DNA from: Lagopus muta
Taxonomy: Eukaryota > Chordata > Aves > Galliformes > Phasianidae
DNA length: 64,000 bases
Reading direction: 5' to 3'
NCBI RefSeq assembly: GCF_023343835.1
Contig: NC_064437.1
Span: 29,487,001 to 29,551,000, forward strand
Below, one piece after another: positions 47,451 through 58,176 of this stretch (position 1 is the stretch's first letter; the number at the start of each line of letters is the position of its first letter). Position numbers and translations under genes: made by a program. The notes beneath the pieces were generated by a model. It searched no databases. It was not told the DNA's origin and saw only the letters and a list, made by a program, of their open reading frames with translations.

Positions 47451-48133
47451 ATTCCCCCTTTTTCTTTTAGGGCTAGCAGATTGGCAGAAAAGGCTCTAGA
47501 TGTAATGCGAGTAATTAAGCTTTGCAGACAGGGAAGACAGCAAGGCACGAATATCATAACCAATAACACAAATCCCAGGAGGACCAACAAATATTTAATT
47601 ATGTCGTGCACCCAGGGGCCTAAACCAAGACTTCTCAGCCACTGATCCAGCCCCAGACCTTCTTCTTCTCGCAGGCTAGAAGTTAGCCCTTGTAAAACAG
47701 ATAGTTGCTTATGACTAGATTGCGAGTGATCAGACAAGTTCATACAGCACATACCTTTGAGATCCTCACACCCTTGCCCATGCACAAGTAGCAGAAAATC
47801 AATTGCGGCACGATTTTGCAAAGTGGCATGGCAGACCGAGTCTACATCTAATAAAAGATTACTAATAGCAAGTGATGTAGCATTAGTTTGCTTAGCGAGC
47901 CAGCAGCCTAGTTTGTTAAGGGTAGATAGAGCTTTGGCGCTGGCTACCCCAGGAGCTAATAGAGAAGAAAAGAACCTCTGTTCAAAATTCCAAAAGTCAG
48001 CGTTTGGGTCGCATTCTTTAGTGAAGGCATGAGCCATATGCTTGTGCCTTCTAGGCTGACGGTGTTGTAATACCATTGACGTAGTGGGGGCCAACAGTGA
48101 CAATCGACCTAAGGTACAAGGCGCACCCCTCAA
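47375..48133 (-). pseudogene. env: env, transmembrane subunit fragment
   Basis: This open frame of 252 codons begins at a non-ATG codon inside the filler junction, so it is a 3' remnant of env. It shows a basic stretch RQPRRHKH (residues 25-32) near the expected surface/TM cleavage, and two cysteines 36 residues apart (C41, C77) flanking a hydrophobic Ala/Leu/Pro segment that would be an internal fusion peptide. It also shows an immunosuppressive-type region followed by the CX6CC motif (C122...C129-C130) for covalent linkage to the surface subunit, and a membrane anchor at about 178-204. This layout is characteristic of avian alpharetroviral TM. The last roughly 25 codons lie within the 3' LTR. 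The surface subunit is absent. The TM part itself has no internal stop. Confidence 0.85.
47453..47468 (-). other. Polypurine tract
   Basis: The sense strand reads AAAAGAAAAAGGGGGA immediately before the 3' LTR, the plus-strand primer site for reverse transcription. Confidence 0.85.
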
Positions 48134-48355
48134 AAAAATTTTTTTTTTTCTTTTTCTTTTTTTTTTTCTTTGTTTTCTCTTTCTTTCTTTTTTTTTTTCT
48201 TTCTTTTTTTTTTCTTTCTTTTTTTTTCTTTTTCTTTTTTTTTCTTTTTTTTCTTTTTTTTTCTTTTTTTTTTCTTTTCTTTTTTTTCTTTTTTTTCTTT
48301 TCTTTTTTTTTATTTTTTTTATTTTTTTATTTTTTTATTTTTTTATTTTTTTTGA
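48131..48355 (-). repeat. A/G-rich (plus-strand T/C) filler tract
   Basis: About 225 bp of T-runs interrupted by single C, later by A. It replaces the rest of pol and the env surface subunit. It produces meaningless Phe/Leu-rich frames on the plus strand. Confidence 0.9.
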
Positions 48356-48742
48356 AAGCAAAGCGTTTAATGTCCTTTTCATGTAGACTAATAGTAAAAA
48401 AAACAGTCTTTCAGATCAATAATGAGAAGGTCCCAGTTACGAGGTATCATACTAGGATTTGGGAGACCAGGTTGTAGCGGCCCCATCCCTTCCATTTGAT
48501 TGTTAACTGCTCTGAGATCATGTAACAGTCTGAACTTTCCGGATTTTTTTTTATGACGAAGATGGGGGTGTTCCATGGGCTGGTAGACGGTCTTAAATGG
48601 CCAAGTTCTAGCTGTTCCTGAACTAACTTGTGTGCCTGGATTAGGTTTTCCCTTTTTAGGGGCCATTGCTTAACCCAAATCGGAGAGTCTTCTAACCATC
48701 TTATTTGGATCGGGAAAACCAAAGCACTGGCCCCTACTAAAA
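48351..48742 (-). pseudogene. pol: pol, N-terminal reverse transcriptase fragment
   Basis: It reads in the -1 frame relative to protease. Early palm/fingers motifs are visible ([35 protein letters not shown]) and motif A (IIDLKDCFF with the first catalytic Asp). Two frame changes fall in homopolymers: a 9-base run at 48544-48552 and an 8-base run at 48396-48403. They may be genuine decay or long-read consensus errors. The sequence stops about 15 codons after motif A, at the filler tract. The YxDD motif, RNase H and integrase are missing, so no polymerase activity is possible. Confidence 0.85.
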
Positions 48743-49549
48743 ACCCTTCTTGTCATTTGTTAGTCGAAACCCCAGCTGGGAGAGAACGTTTCTTCCTAGC
48801 AGACAGGCTACACCAAGTGGGAGTGGTAGAATTGACATCTTCAGTGAGAGGCTGTAGTCATCGATATTAACAGTCAGTAGGGGTGTCTGTCGAGCAATTA
48901 TCATGCCTCCCACACCGGTAACTGTACCTGAGGCTTCGTAGCATGGCCAGTGCTTGGGATAAGCAGATGAACTGATGATGCTAGAGTCGGCACCTGTGTC
49001 TAGTAGCGCCGAGAGAGAGATCTTTTCCTCTTTGTATACTATGGTGATGTGCTGCTTGGGTCGCTGGCCTAGACCCACTGAAAGCAAGACCAAATTATCG
49101 GAGGAGCCAAAGCTACTGCTGCCTCTTGGTCGAATCTCTCGAGGGGTAATTCCAACCGTTTGCTGCTGGAGGGGAACGATTTGAGCGAAGCGTTGACCCT
49201 GTTGAACCGTAATTGGAGGCCAAGGCGTGTATGCCATCACATAAATCTTTCCTTGGTAATCTGCATCAATCACACCTGGTATGATAAATAATCCCAACAT
49301 AGACGCAGAGGATCTTCCCAAAATTAGTCCTCCCATAGGTTGGCCTCCAATAACGAGCGGACCCTTGACCCCGGTGGAGATGCGGGTGGGTCGGTCTGAA
49401 GATAGCGTGACAGTTACTGCGGCTGCCAGGTCCAGGCTGAGGCTTCCCCGTGTTGCAGGTTGTAGGACTGGTCCTGTAGTTCCGGTTGAGCAGAGGTGGT
49501 CGCAATTTGTGTCCTTACGCGGCGGTCCCTTCTCGCGCTGGTCTGGGAG
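48737..49549 (-). CDS. pro: dUTPase-protease (pro frame)
   Basis: Open without a stop from the gag frameshift site to TAG at 48737-48739. The N-terminal part is a dUTPase: motif 1 SLDLAAA, motif 2 GRSSAS and motif 3 GVIDADYQG, followed by [10 protein letters not shown]. This enzyme hydrolyses dUTP and is found in betaretroviruses and non-primate lentiviruses, not in alpharetroviruses. The C-terminal part is the aspartic protease with active site LDTGADSSI, flap GVGG and the [12 protein letters not shown] dimer/helix motif. It has no ATG of its own at the start of the dUTPase and would be made by -1 frameshifting from gag. All visible catalytic residues are present; the glycine-rich dUTPase motif 5 is not evident. 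Confidence 0.9.
   Translation of the reverse strand, partial: LPDQREKGPPRKDTNCDHLCSTGTTGPVLQPATRGSLSLDLAAAVTVTLSSDRPTRISTGVKGPLVIGGQPMGGLILGRSSASMLGLFIIPGVIDADYQGKIYVMAYTPWPPITVQQGQRFAQIVPLQQQTVGITPREIRPRGSSSFGSSDNLVLLSVGLGQRPKQHITIVYKEEKISLSALLDTGADSSIISSSAYPKHWPCYEASGTVTGVGGMIIARQTPLLTVNIDDYSLSLKMSILPLPLGVACLLGRNVLSQLGFRLTNDKKGF
48740..48746 (-). promoter_or_regulatory. Candidate pro-pol -1 frameshift heptamer
   Basis: Sense G GGT TTT directly followed by the pro stop TAG. The -1 frame continues into the reverse transcriptase. It fits the X XXY YYZ rule. Confidence 0.65.
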
Positions 49550-51093
49550 TTTCCCGGACGGCAGGCTTTAGTTGCGTGCGAGCCAGTCTTGCAGATGTCA
49601 CACCATACTTTAGGGGTTTTACACTCCTTTCGGACATGACCCATGTTTCCGCACCGGTAACATTTCAGACGACGGGGGCCTTGACCTATTAGAGCACTAG
49701 AGCCGGGACCCTGTAAGGGCGCAAGTGCAGCCAGTACCTGACTCTGACAGGCTTGAGCCTGTGCTTTCATACCTTTGCCTAGCTCTTTTATAGCCTGGAC
49801 TAAGAAAGCCTGTGGTCCAGAGGGTATATTCGCCATTTTTTCTAAAGCTTCCTCAATGGTCCACCCACTGCTAAGATTATTCAGAATTGATTTAGTGGCA
49901 GAGTTGCAATTCTGCAGAGCACATTGTTTTAACATGGCACCCTTCATATAGTCAGGCACCCCCGCAGCATCAATAGCTGCAGCTACCCTGTCAATAAATG
50001 ATCCAAAAGCCTCATCCCTTTTCTGCTGAATACCCATGTAAGTGGGGATACCCCCAGGTGCCCTAATATGACTCAGGGCAGACCTTGCACAATTCATAGA
50101 CTCACGTAATTTGTCAGGTCCTAACATCGCCTGAGCCTCGATTCTAAGAAAATTACCTAAACCCAGAATCTCATCCAGGGTAATCTGGAAAAGAGGATCT
50201 CCTGGCTGGCGCTGAACCAGCACACTTCTTTGGGCTTCATCATGCCAGTGCGCATTAAATAGCAATCGCTGATGTTGGGTTAATATCAACCTGGCTATGC
50301 CCCTAATGTCTGTGGGCAATAGTACTTGGGACCCCCAAATGAAATCCAACATCTGTTTCGTTGGCTCCCCTGTTATGCCATACTGACTAACTGTAGCTCT
50401 GAGTTGAGACAAAAGCTTCCAATCAAGATTTAGAATCGTTGCCTGTATTCCCCCGGCCGCTAATGGCGTATACACTACAGGGAATGCCAATTCTTGCACA
50501 GCATTCGCCCCTTCAGCATCCCCCTCCTGCACACATTGGCGCGCCAAATTTGCCCATGCCTCTCTACGCTGTTTTTCAAGAGCCTCAGTCAGCTCACCCC
50601 CCGCTCCCGGAATAGGCTCTGCCGACTGTACTGGCTCCCTGAGATCTGGCTGGGAGGGCGGCTCCGCTCCTGGAGGGGGAGCTGAAGGATCGATAGCATG
50701 AGCTCCGCTGGAGCCAGGAGGAGGAATAGTAATAACATTAACGTCTGGGGGAATGGGCGACGGCCACTCATACCTCTCATTTCACTGGTGTGCCGACACA
50801 ATTTCTTGCGCGGCTCTTTTCTCTGCTCGGCTCTGCAGGAGTGCGTTATGTACCGGCCGCCACAATCTACCTAATTTCTTGGCTACCTTATCCCCGTCCA
50901 GGATGGCTTCCCATAGATGGTCCCCAAACCTCCTCCACTCAGATAATTCGTGAACAGTATGAGGGTTTACAAAAAACCCTTTCTCCTGTCCGTATTGCAA
51001 GAGCCCAGGGAGCTCCTTTTTTAGATCTATATCTTTTATCCCTCGCTTCTCTAAGAAGCATGTAAAGAGCATATAAGCTGCTTGCCTGTCCAT
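49414..51093 (-). pseudogene. gag: gag polyprotein, one in-frame stop
   Basis: Matrix (103 codons from ATG at 51093) runs into a single TGA at 50782-50784. The same frame is then open through a proline-rich segment, capsid and nucleocapsid to the stop at 49414. In the 377-residue downstream part, the capsid has a major homology region with the Q-x3-E-x7-R pattern (Q175, E179, R187). The nucleocapsid has two CCHC zinc knuckles (C296/C299/H304/C309 and C316/C319/H324/C329), as in alpha- and betaretroviruses. The -1 frameshift site lies just after knuckle 2. Gag forms the virion core; the stop would truncate it after matrix. Confidence 0.9.
49549..49555 (-). promoter_or_regulatory. Candidate gag-pro -1 frameshift heptamer
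   Basis: Sense G GGA AAC in the gag reading phase, two codons after the last zinc-knuckle cysteine. From here the -1 frame is open right through dUTPase and protease. GGGAAAC is a known efficient retroviral slippery sequence. Confidence 0.8.
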
Positions 51094-51278
51094 TCTAACC
51101 TTTTGCCAGTTGCAGCCTCACAGGGTCCGGCAGCTCGTATCGGCTAGGCTCTCCGATGAGGTCACCCAGAGCGCGGCACTCCTTCCCTGGATAGCAGTGC
51201 TTTCGCCGTCCCCGCTGCAGAAAGGACCCGAACCAAGACGCCGTTGACCGTGGTGTTCCGATGATCCTGCCAGCAGTG

Positions 51279-51296
51279 ATCACGTCGGGGTCACCA
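51279..51296 (-). other. Primer binding site, tRNA-Trp type
   Basis: Sense TGGTGACCCCGACGTGAT, two bases after the 5' LTR. This is the tRNA-Trp primer site used by avian sarcoma/leukosis-type viruses. Confidence 0.9.
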
Positions 51297-51298
51297 TT

Positions 51299-51656
51299 TG
51301 TCGCAACCGGCAGGAGAAAACATACGACCAAGGGCTTGATCAAGCATTCTCAAACTTTAATCAGAAGGCAGCGTTATTTATTACAGCGTATAATGAGGCT
51401 AATACATATTGCAAAAGGTGAGCTCCTGATAGGTCGGCGCGCAGGTAGCTAATAACAACCGCAGCTGCATTCCCACAGTCAGCACCCCCAGTTCTGCATC
51501 CTGTTATTCCTTCGTGTTGGTTCCTCATAATCCTGCTGTCCTTGATGATGATAGGTTAGCAGGCTCGTGTTTATGCCTAGTTATTTCAGTCTTATCAGCG
51601 GGGTTGTGTCAACATGACCCTTTTCTGCAAGCCAGCTCTCAGCTATGCTCTCCACA
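51299..51656 (-). repeat. 5' LTR of the provirus
   Basis: 358 bp with TG...CA ends. In the sense direction a TATA-like ATTATAC (about 51387-51394) is closely followed by AATAAA (51377-51382), so promoter and polyadenylation signals are compactly arranged near the U3/R border. Confidence 0.95.
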
Positions 51657-51662
51657 CTGACC
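51657..51662 (+). repeat. Provirus target-site duplication, right copy
   Basis: CTGACC, identical to 47087-47092. Confidence 0.85.
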
Positions 51663-54600
51663 TTCTTCCTCAGAGCAGAGATTCACTGTCAGACACACTG
51701 CTTCAGACATTGATCTCATCACACAACTGAAGCAATGACAGCGTTTGCTTACTGCTTAAAGGGAGACCTCCAGGGTAAATGCACAAACAGGTGTACAAGA
51801 AGAGTTAGCAGTTGTCACTCTTCCCAAATGCACTGTGATATGGGATGTGTTCAAGGTAGCTGACTTGCTGGAGAGGCAGATTTACTTGCAGCTACTAGGA
51901 GACCTGAGACCTGAGATATCAGTGCAGAACTTTATGATAAAACACCGTTAGTAAAATCTATTGAAGAGGTGAATCCTCCTAGTTTCTGATTTCCATGAAG
52001 TTTGTGACTCCCTAATAATGAAATGAAAATTTGTATTATTGAAAATCATGTGTGAATCTCAAGAGTGAGATTCAATTTCCAGTCAACTACTTTCCTGAAC
52101 ATAGGTGTCCTTGTGTCGATGTCCACATGGGAGCTAGGAACTTGACTCAGGTCCCCACATAAAGGCACCGGATGAAAGTTGAGGTGCTGCAGGCTGCTCC
52201 ATGCTTCCTGCTGCTGGCACAGACAAGTCTGGGTGTCTCTGGAGCTGCATGTCACATTCAGCAGTCCTGTATGTCCTGAACTGCTACACAGTTCTGTGCA
52301 CTTTTAAGGCCGTGCTGTTGGATAAGGTGATGAGAGCACTTGACCAGTATAGGACAATACAGGAACACAGGGTTCAGTCTTGTCTTGAGACTTTGGAGAG
52401 AAGAAATAAAAGTCAGCTTCAAATAGGCCCAGAACTGGGAAAGGGTCTTCCATCCCAGGCAGATCCTGCTGATGAACTGCTCAGCGCAGAGTTGTCTCAT
52501 GCTCATAGTGAGGAAACCTCAACAGGAGCAAAGCTGAAAGCCTCATGGTCAGGGGCTTTGCCTGAAAGAGAGTTAAATGTTAATCTTCTTAGTTTTACAC
52601 AAATTACTTTGCTCCAAGTCCCCAGAGAATGCAAGATCCTGGCCAAAATGCAGTGCAAGGAACAGCTGTGCACTGCAGCAGAACCTATTTGACGGTAAAT
52701 CTGGATTTCTCACCTGTAAGACAAAACAGACAAATGCTCATAAAAGAAAGCACTTCAGAAATGTTTAAAATGTGTATATCGTGGATGTGAAGTCAGAGAG
52801 CCCCATGACATCCAATTCTCCAAGTTTAACATTTGCGTAATTAGTCTCTAGACTAATGTTACTAGAATGCCAACGATAATAATACAGATCTGTACTAGTA
52901 CCAATGAGGCAACCAGGTGATTCAGTTCATCAGCTGGAAGCTACTCTTCTGTCAGAGGTGGGTTGTATCCTGCCTGTGAGAAAAGAATGTATATTAAGCT
53001 GGCTAGTTTAACCAGAACATCAGTGATTCAACAGATGCTCTTCAAGGTTTCTTTGAGTAGATCTGTGAGTGGGAGATACACATGAACACAGAAATCTTTT
53101 AAGGATACGAAGAATACATTAAAATTCCACATGTACAAAGCTAAGTATAACTGAATTGTTGTATCTAGTATTTTCTGTTCTCACATCGGGGCCAACTGCA
53201 AGTAGAGGTCAGTATTTCACTGCTAACTGTAATGTCAGAACCTTGAGAAACAGATGAGGACTCAACAAATCAATCAACAGAATTATGCTCTCCTTTTAAT
53301 ATAGCTGTCCCTCCTTGATGATAGCAGAGAAGGGACAGTTTGCATTAGTGTTTAATCAGTAGGTCTTGAAATGTCAGTTCTTAGTCCCCCTTGCCTTGAA
53401 AAACGAAGATACTGGAATTTGGTGCAACTCCTTTGTATGAGAGGTACAGTCCTCCTCCCAGTATTTGCCTCATGGAAGGGCTTGCTCATAACCCATAGTG
53501 TAGTGCTCATAACCTGACGTAGTGCAGTGAGTCTTGACAGAAGGCTCAGTGGTAAACTCAGAAGTTTTCTCTGTTTATTTTCTTCAACCTTAAACACATT
53601 AATTTTTAGTCATTTTATTTAAACCTTGGTTTCGAGAAAATGTTACCAGTAAAACCTGGTCAGGAAAGAAGCAGGATAAAATTATTCACTCTGCTTGAAG
53701 TTTTCAAATTATGAAGGTGAATGAAATCCCATCTGTTTGAAGTTTCATTAGAAATACCCAAGCATTTTCCTTCCTACCCCGATATACCTTAACCTAGAGG
53801 TGGCAATTAAGTATTTGTTATCCTACAAAAGGAGGTTGAGTATGAACTGAGAAATCTGTCAATTTCTAATGGCATTTCTGTACGCCTTGTGGTGAAAGTG
53901 GTGAAGACAGATGAAAGGCAAGTAGGTTGGTATATTAAATGATCATTCTTGACACTGAATAGCAATTTCATGCACTTTGAATCCAAGAATTAGAGCCTCT
54001 TGTTTTGTAACTTGATCACAGCACAGTAACTCCTAAGCTAATTTCTTAAAGGCTCATCTGTAGTCTTAGCTGATTATCCTCCCACAGTGAAATGTTTGGG
54101 ATGGAAGACAGCAGCAAGTAGAGATTGCTGATTTATTTGATTGCAGCCATTATGGCTACCCTAGGAGGACTTGTAAGCAAATTCTGTTTTCCATGTATTC
54201 AAGCTAGAGTGAACCTTTGCTCCAACTGCACTAAATGTAACTATCTGAAATGCTTGTTAGTGTATCAGTAGTAAGGGTGAGCACTCTATTCAGAGTCACT
54301 GCAGTCAAAGACTTGCAGGTAGTTTTCAGAGTTCAAGACAAGTGGCTCTGTGGGCATGTTGCACAGCCACGGTCCCTCATGCATCCCTACTGGTGGACTG
54401 CCAGAGTGCCCTGAGCTTCCCTTTCAGCCTCTGCACCTTTGTTTCCTTCTCAGGGAATCGGGGTAAGAGATGAAAGGCAGAGATAACATGCAGAGTGCTT
54501 TGCCCACCTGTATTTTCTGGAGAAGCGCCTTCAGATGTCTTGGCACAAGTTTTCCCTAATGATTTTGTAGTGCTTTGCATATGGCTGCAGACTAGCACTG

Positions 54601-54823
54601 TAGGCCAACTTTGAACACACAACATAAAGTTAAGGTAGGTGCCCTGCTCACAAAGAAGCAAAAGTGCTTCTGACAGATTCTTGGAGATAGCAGGCAAAGT
54701 ATTCACAGGTAGACCAGTAATCATGGAAAGAAAAATTGTGCTCACCCAACTAGTGAAGGGGCTCTATGGCTACACAGCACTCCGTCACAGGAAGCAGCAG
54801 CCTCGGTCCAAGAGACACTCTCT
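51663..54823. other. AT-rich unique sequence, nothing recognised
   Basis: The longest frame (52201-52692, plus) has no recognisable domain or start context. Confidence 0.4.
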
Positions 54824-55306
54824 TGTCCTGGTTTTCTGTTTTTTGGTCAGTATTCCACACCATCACATCTCGCAGTGCACTGGAGTTAAAGGGTTAGTAC
54901 TGCCGTTCTGTGGCTTGTCAACATTTCTGGTTTCCTGGTCTCAGAAGACAAGAGTGAACTACAACTCCCAGAGGACTTCATTGTTCCATTTCCATTCGAA
55001 CAAACAGATAAAATGACGGAGTCTCAAGACTGCCTCTGTTTGCTGTCTGTGCTCCTGGCTCTCTCACCTGTAGCATTAGAGTAAGGAATGCAGTTTTGTA
55101 AACTCTCTCCTATTTTATTGATGAGCTTCAAATCCCATCATATTCTATTATCGTACATTCCGCTATTATATTTTGTAAATTAAGTTTTTCCCTTAGTTCA
55201 CTGCTGCTGGTTTTCTTGCCCAGGCCTAACTTCCCCCCACCCTTTTCTCTTCTCAGTCCGTAGATCCCTTAGCTCCCTATCACCAAACGTGGCCAAACTA
55301 CAACAG
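54824..55306 (+). mobile_element. Degenerate LTR, related to the 7.7-kb solo LTR
   Basis: It begins TGTCCTGGTTTTCTG and carries the block GGTCAGTATTCCACACCATC, close to the U3 start of the solo LTR at 8244 (read on its sense strand). It ends near CACCAAACGTGG. No clean target duplication was found. Confidence 0.5.
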
Positions 55307-56254
55307 CTTTCTTCAGTGACTGGCCCTTACAGGAGCCCAGGCTAACAGAAGCGGTCTTATTTTCTGGAGAACATTTCTGTTCTTTTTTTCTTTTAGGAAC
55401 TGTGCAAGCTTTGGGTAGCAATGTCATGGTAGTGAAAGGAGAACATGTGAACTTACCAACAGGCAGGACACAGTGCCACCTGCAGAGCTGACTTCAGACA
55501 GAGCACAGAAGGCACCTGAAGAGTATGGGATAGGGCATAGTGGATATAGCTCATCTTGCTGGAGGATCATTAGACGAGGTAATTGGAGGTAGAAGGTAAA
55601 GGAGTTTACACTGGACAGCAGGAGTTTACACTGAGCATCAGCTTAGTAAGGGCTGTGCAGAATATCTGATGGTGCCAACCTAGCTTCTCCCCATCTCACT
55701 TTTGAGCATTGCACAGACTTTTTGACGTGCTGTACGTTCTGACATGGTGGGACTCAATAGTCAGGAACCAGAGGAGACAGACCATACCCTCTCAACCCAC
55801 TTGGAGGGTTTGGTTTGGAAATGTCTTGGGCTGATGCAAGTGAACAACTCTGAACCACTCAGGAAATAATTTTTGCTACTGTATCTTCAGTTAGTGAGCA
55901 GGTGTAGCTTGTGAGCTCTCAGGGCCAAATCAGATAGTATTCAGGAAAAGCAGCATTACCTTTAGGTGAGGGTGGAGCCACTTGTGTGATTAAGTTCTGA
56001 AGTGTGGTCTAAACTACTTAAAAGTAAACTCCAGGTTGAATGATTATAGCTTCACATAAAAAATGAAGATGTGTAATTGCTTACAACACAACAGCCTTGA
56101 AAATAACAGCTCTCTAGGTGTTAGATTCTTATGTCCTATTGGGGAAAGAAATTGTGTGATTCCTAGTGATTTGACCTGGGAGCATCCAAAGGTACAAAAG
56201 GAGTACTTTCAGAGAATTTCATTTGAAGTCACAGAATCACTGATTCTGTGAATA

Positions 56255-56570
56255 CTTCACTGTTCCATTTCCATTTTCTGTTTAGAAGGAAAGAGAAAAC
56301 TGGGAGTCATGAGACTTCTATTTCTGCTTGGCTCTGCAGTGTATGCTCCCTAGCTGTCCCACCTTCAACATTAGAGTAAGGCTTTCAGTTTTGGACAGTC
56401 TGTTTATTTTGTTATTTTATTATCTCCTGTTTATTTGATTTATTAGCTACAATTCCAATTGTATTGTGCTATATTGCATTCTCTCACATTGTGCTATAAT
56501 ATCTAGTAAATTGATTTTCTCCCTTAGCTTGTTGCCGCTGTTTTGTTTTTAGACCCATCACAGGGCGTGG
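56255..56570 (+). repeat. Second partial copy of the 54.8-kb LTR
   Basis: A diverged direct repeat of 54980-55240 (shared words TTGTTCCATTTCCATT-like, ATTAGAGTAAGG, TTTTCTCCCTTAG/TTTTTCCCTTAG). The U3 start is missing. About 1 kb of unassigned sequence separates the two copies. Confidence 0.5.
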
Positions 56571-57194
56571 GTCCATGGGTCCCCCTGTGCCATTTAGTCA
56601 AGGATCCAGGTCGAACCAGGCCAGAGCTGTGACCATGCTGTATCTGAATAACCGTGTAAAAGGCACTAAGTGCACTGAGTAGGACTTCTGCTCCTCCATA
56701 CGTTTTTGTTGAGTTTGTAATATAGAGTCGGTTGTATTGAAACGGAGCTTAATTGTAACTTTCCTAAAATCAGAATGCTGTAATGTCATAATTCCAAAGA
56801 TGCTCACTGTATGTTTCCCATTTACAAGTATTTATAGCTGACCTACTGTTACTGAATCCTCACTAATTTTATATTTACTTTTATTCTTTAAAGGATACAA
56901 CTGTTAAGTGAGAAGATGAAAAATTCATTGTACTCTGCAGAGAAGAAAGACCATTTTCTCTGTAGGAATGGCAGAACAGCCCTGTGGCAGGATTCGTAGG
57001 GTGAGTTAATACCTTTTTCTGGACTAACTTCTCACATAGAGAAGACACGAAAGCTGCTTGCAGTTCTGAAATGGGGGATGTATGGCAGAATAATTAATAT
57101 TGACCTTTGAAGGTAAATACAGACTGAGAACAGCTGTAATGTTTATAAACATGTGGTTTAGTGTAAGGTTTATAAATACCTGAGGTGTGGGGGC

Positions 57195-57493
57195 CATAGT
57201 GGTGAAGCCAGTCTCTTTTCAGTGGTAAGTGGAAACAAGACAAGGGGAAACAGACATAAGCTGCAGCATAGGAAGTTCCACATGAATGTGCGCAAGAACT
57301 TCTTTAGGTGAGGTGACGGAGCACTGGAACAGGCTGCCCAGGGGGGTTGTGGAGTCTCTTTCTCTGGAGATATTCAAGAGTCGCCTGGACGCCTACCTGT
57401 GCGACCTGGTGTAGGGAACTGCTTTGGCAGGGGGTTGGACTCGATGATCTCTAGAGGTCCCTTCCAACCCCTACCATTCTGTGATTCTGTGAA
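57195..57493 (+). mobile_element. CR1: CR1 LINE 3' end
   Basis: It encodes the reverse transcriptase C-terminal remnant and tail, with GGAACAGGCTGCCCAGGGGG and TCGATGATCTCTAGAGGTCC, ending ATTCTGTGATTCTGTGAA. Low divergence suggests a young subfamily. Confidence 0.85.
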
Positions 57494-58176
57494 TGACTGC
57501 AGCCTCACAGTGTTGCTCAGTTAAGAAAAAATTAAATGTAATGCAGTGGAGAAAAGGGGAAAGAAATGAAGAGTTGAGTGTTCAGATCACATACGCTGAG
57601 CCAAAAATTTCCATATATCACGTGTGAGGTGCTTCTGCCAAGTGAAAAAGTATCATTGATTTTTACCCCTAGAATCTAATGGGAGAAGTGAGAGGAAGCA
57701 CCATGAATTTCCACCCAACACTGTAGGTATGCTTGCTTTATCACTTTTTTTCCACTCTCTGTCAAGGCTAGTAGGGTAAGAATCCTCAACGAGGAAAAAA
57801 CTGGGGCGAAAGTACTCAGAGCATCTGCTGGGAAAAGGTGAAAAGGAATTGGGCAGTGTTGTCTGTGAGAGTGGATGTGGTGATGCCCCAAACTGCAGGT
57901 GTATTTTGTGTTGGATGTTGGCAGCAGTGTTTTCTTTGTGTAGCTCTGCTTCATGGTAGGAGTGGTGAGAGGCAGTCAGAAAGCTCACTTGGCTGTCTGC
58001 TCAACAGGCATCACATGGAACCTCTATTTCAATGGCGAATATATGATGTCTGCTGGCAGTCAGTTTGGGTATGCAATTTCTGTGGGAAGAAGGATGGGAC
58101 TGAGGAGACAGCTGGCCTTTAGAGAATATGGCCTTCCAGTTGTCCCTAAAAGCAGCTTGTGCTACCATGGCCCGGA

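Larger units (their letters stand above)
47093..51656 (-). mobile_element. Defective endogenous class II retrovirus (provirus)
   Basis: A 4564-bp LTR-to-LTR element on the minus strand, flanked by the 6-bp duplication CTGACC. Sense order is: 5' LTR 51299-51656, tRNA-Trp primer site 51279-51296, gag 51093-49414, dUTPase-protease 49549-48737, truncated reverse transcriptase about 48742-48351, A/G-rich filler 48355-48131, env TM fragment 48133-47375, polypurine tract 47453-47468, 3' LTR 47093-47450. Gag, pro and pol sit in three frames joined by candidate -1 frameshift sites, a betaretroviral plan, whereas the primer, the 6-bp duplication and the TM layout are alpharetrovirus-like. It lacks most of pol and the env surface subunit and carries a gag stop, so it cannot be autonomous. 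Confidence 0.95.

Noticed and set aside
48084-48477. Phe/Leu-rich plus-strand open frames of 61-126 codons
   Set aside because: They are translations of the T/C homopolymer filler within the minus-strand provirus.
51279-51296. Possible tRNA-Trp gene
   Set aside because: Only the 18 bases complementary to the tRNA 3' end are present, in the exact position of a retroviral primer binding site.
52201-52692. A 163-codon plus-strand frame just outside the provirus
   Set aside because: No recognisable domain, a weak start and ordinary composition.
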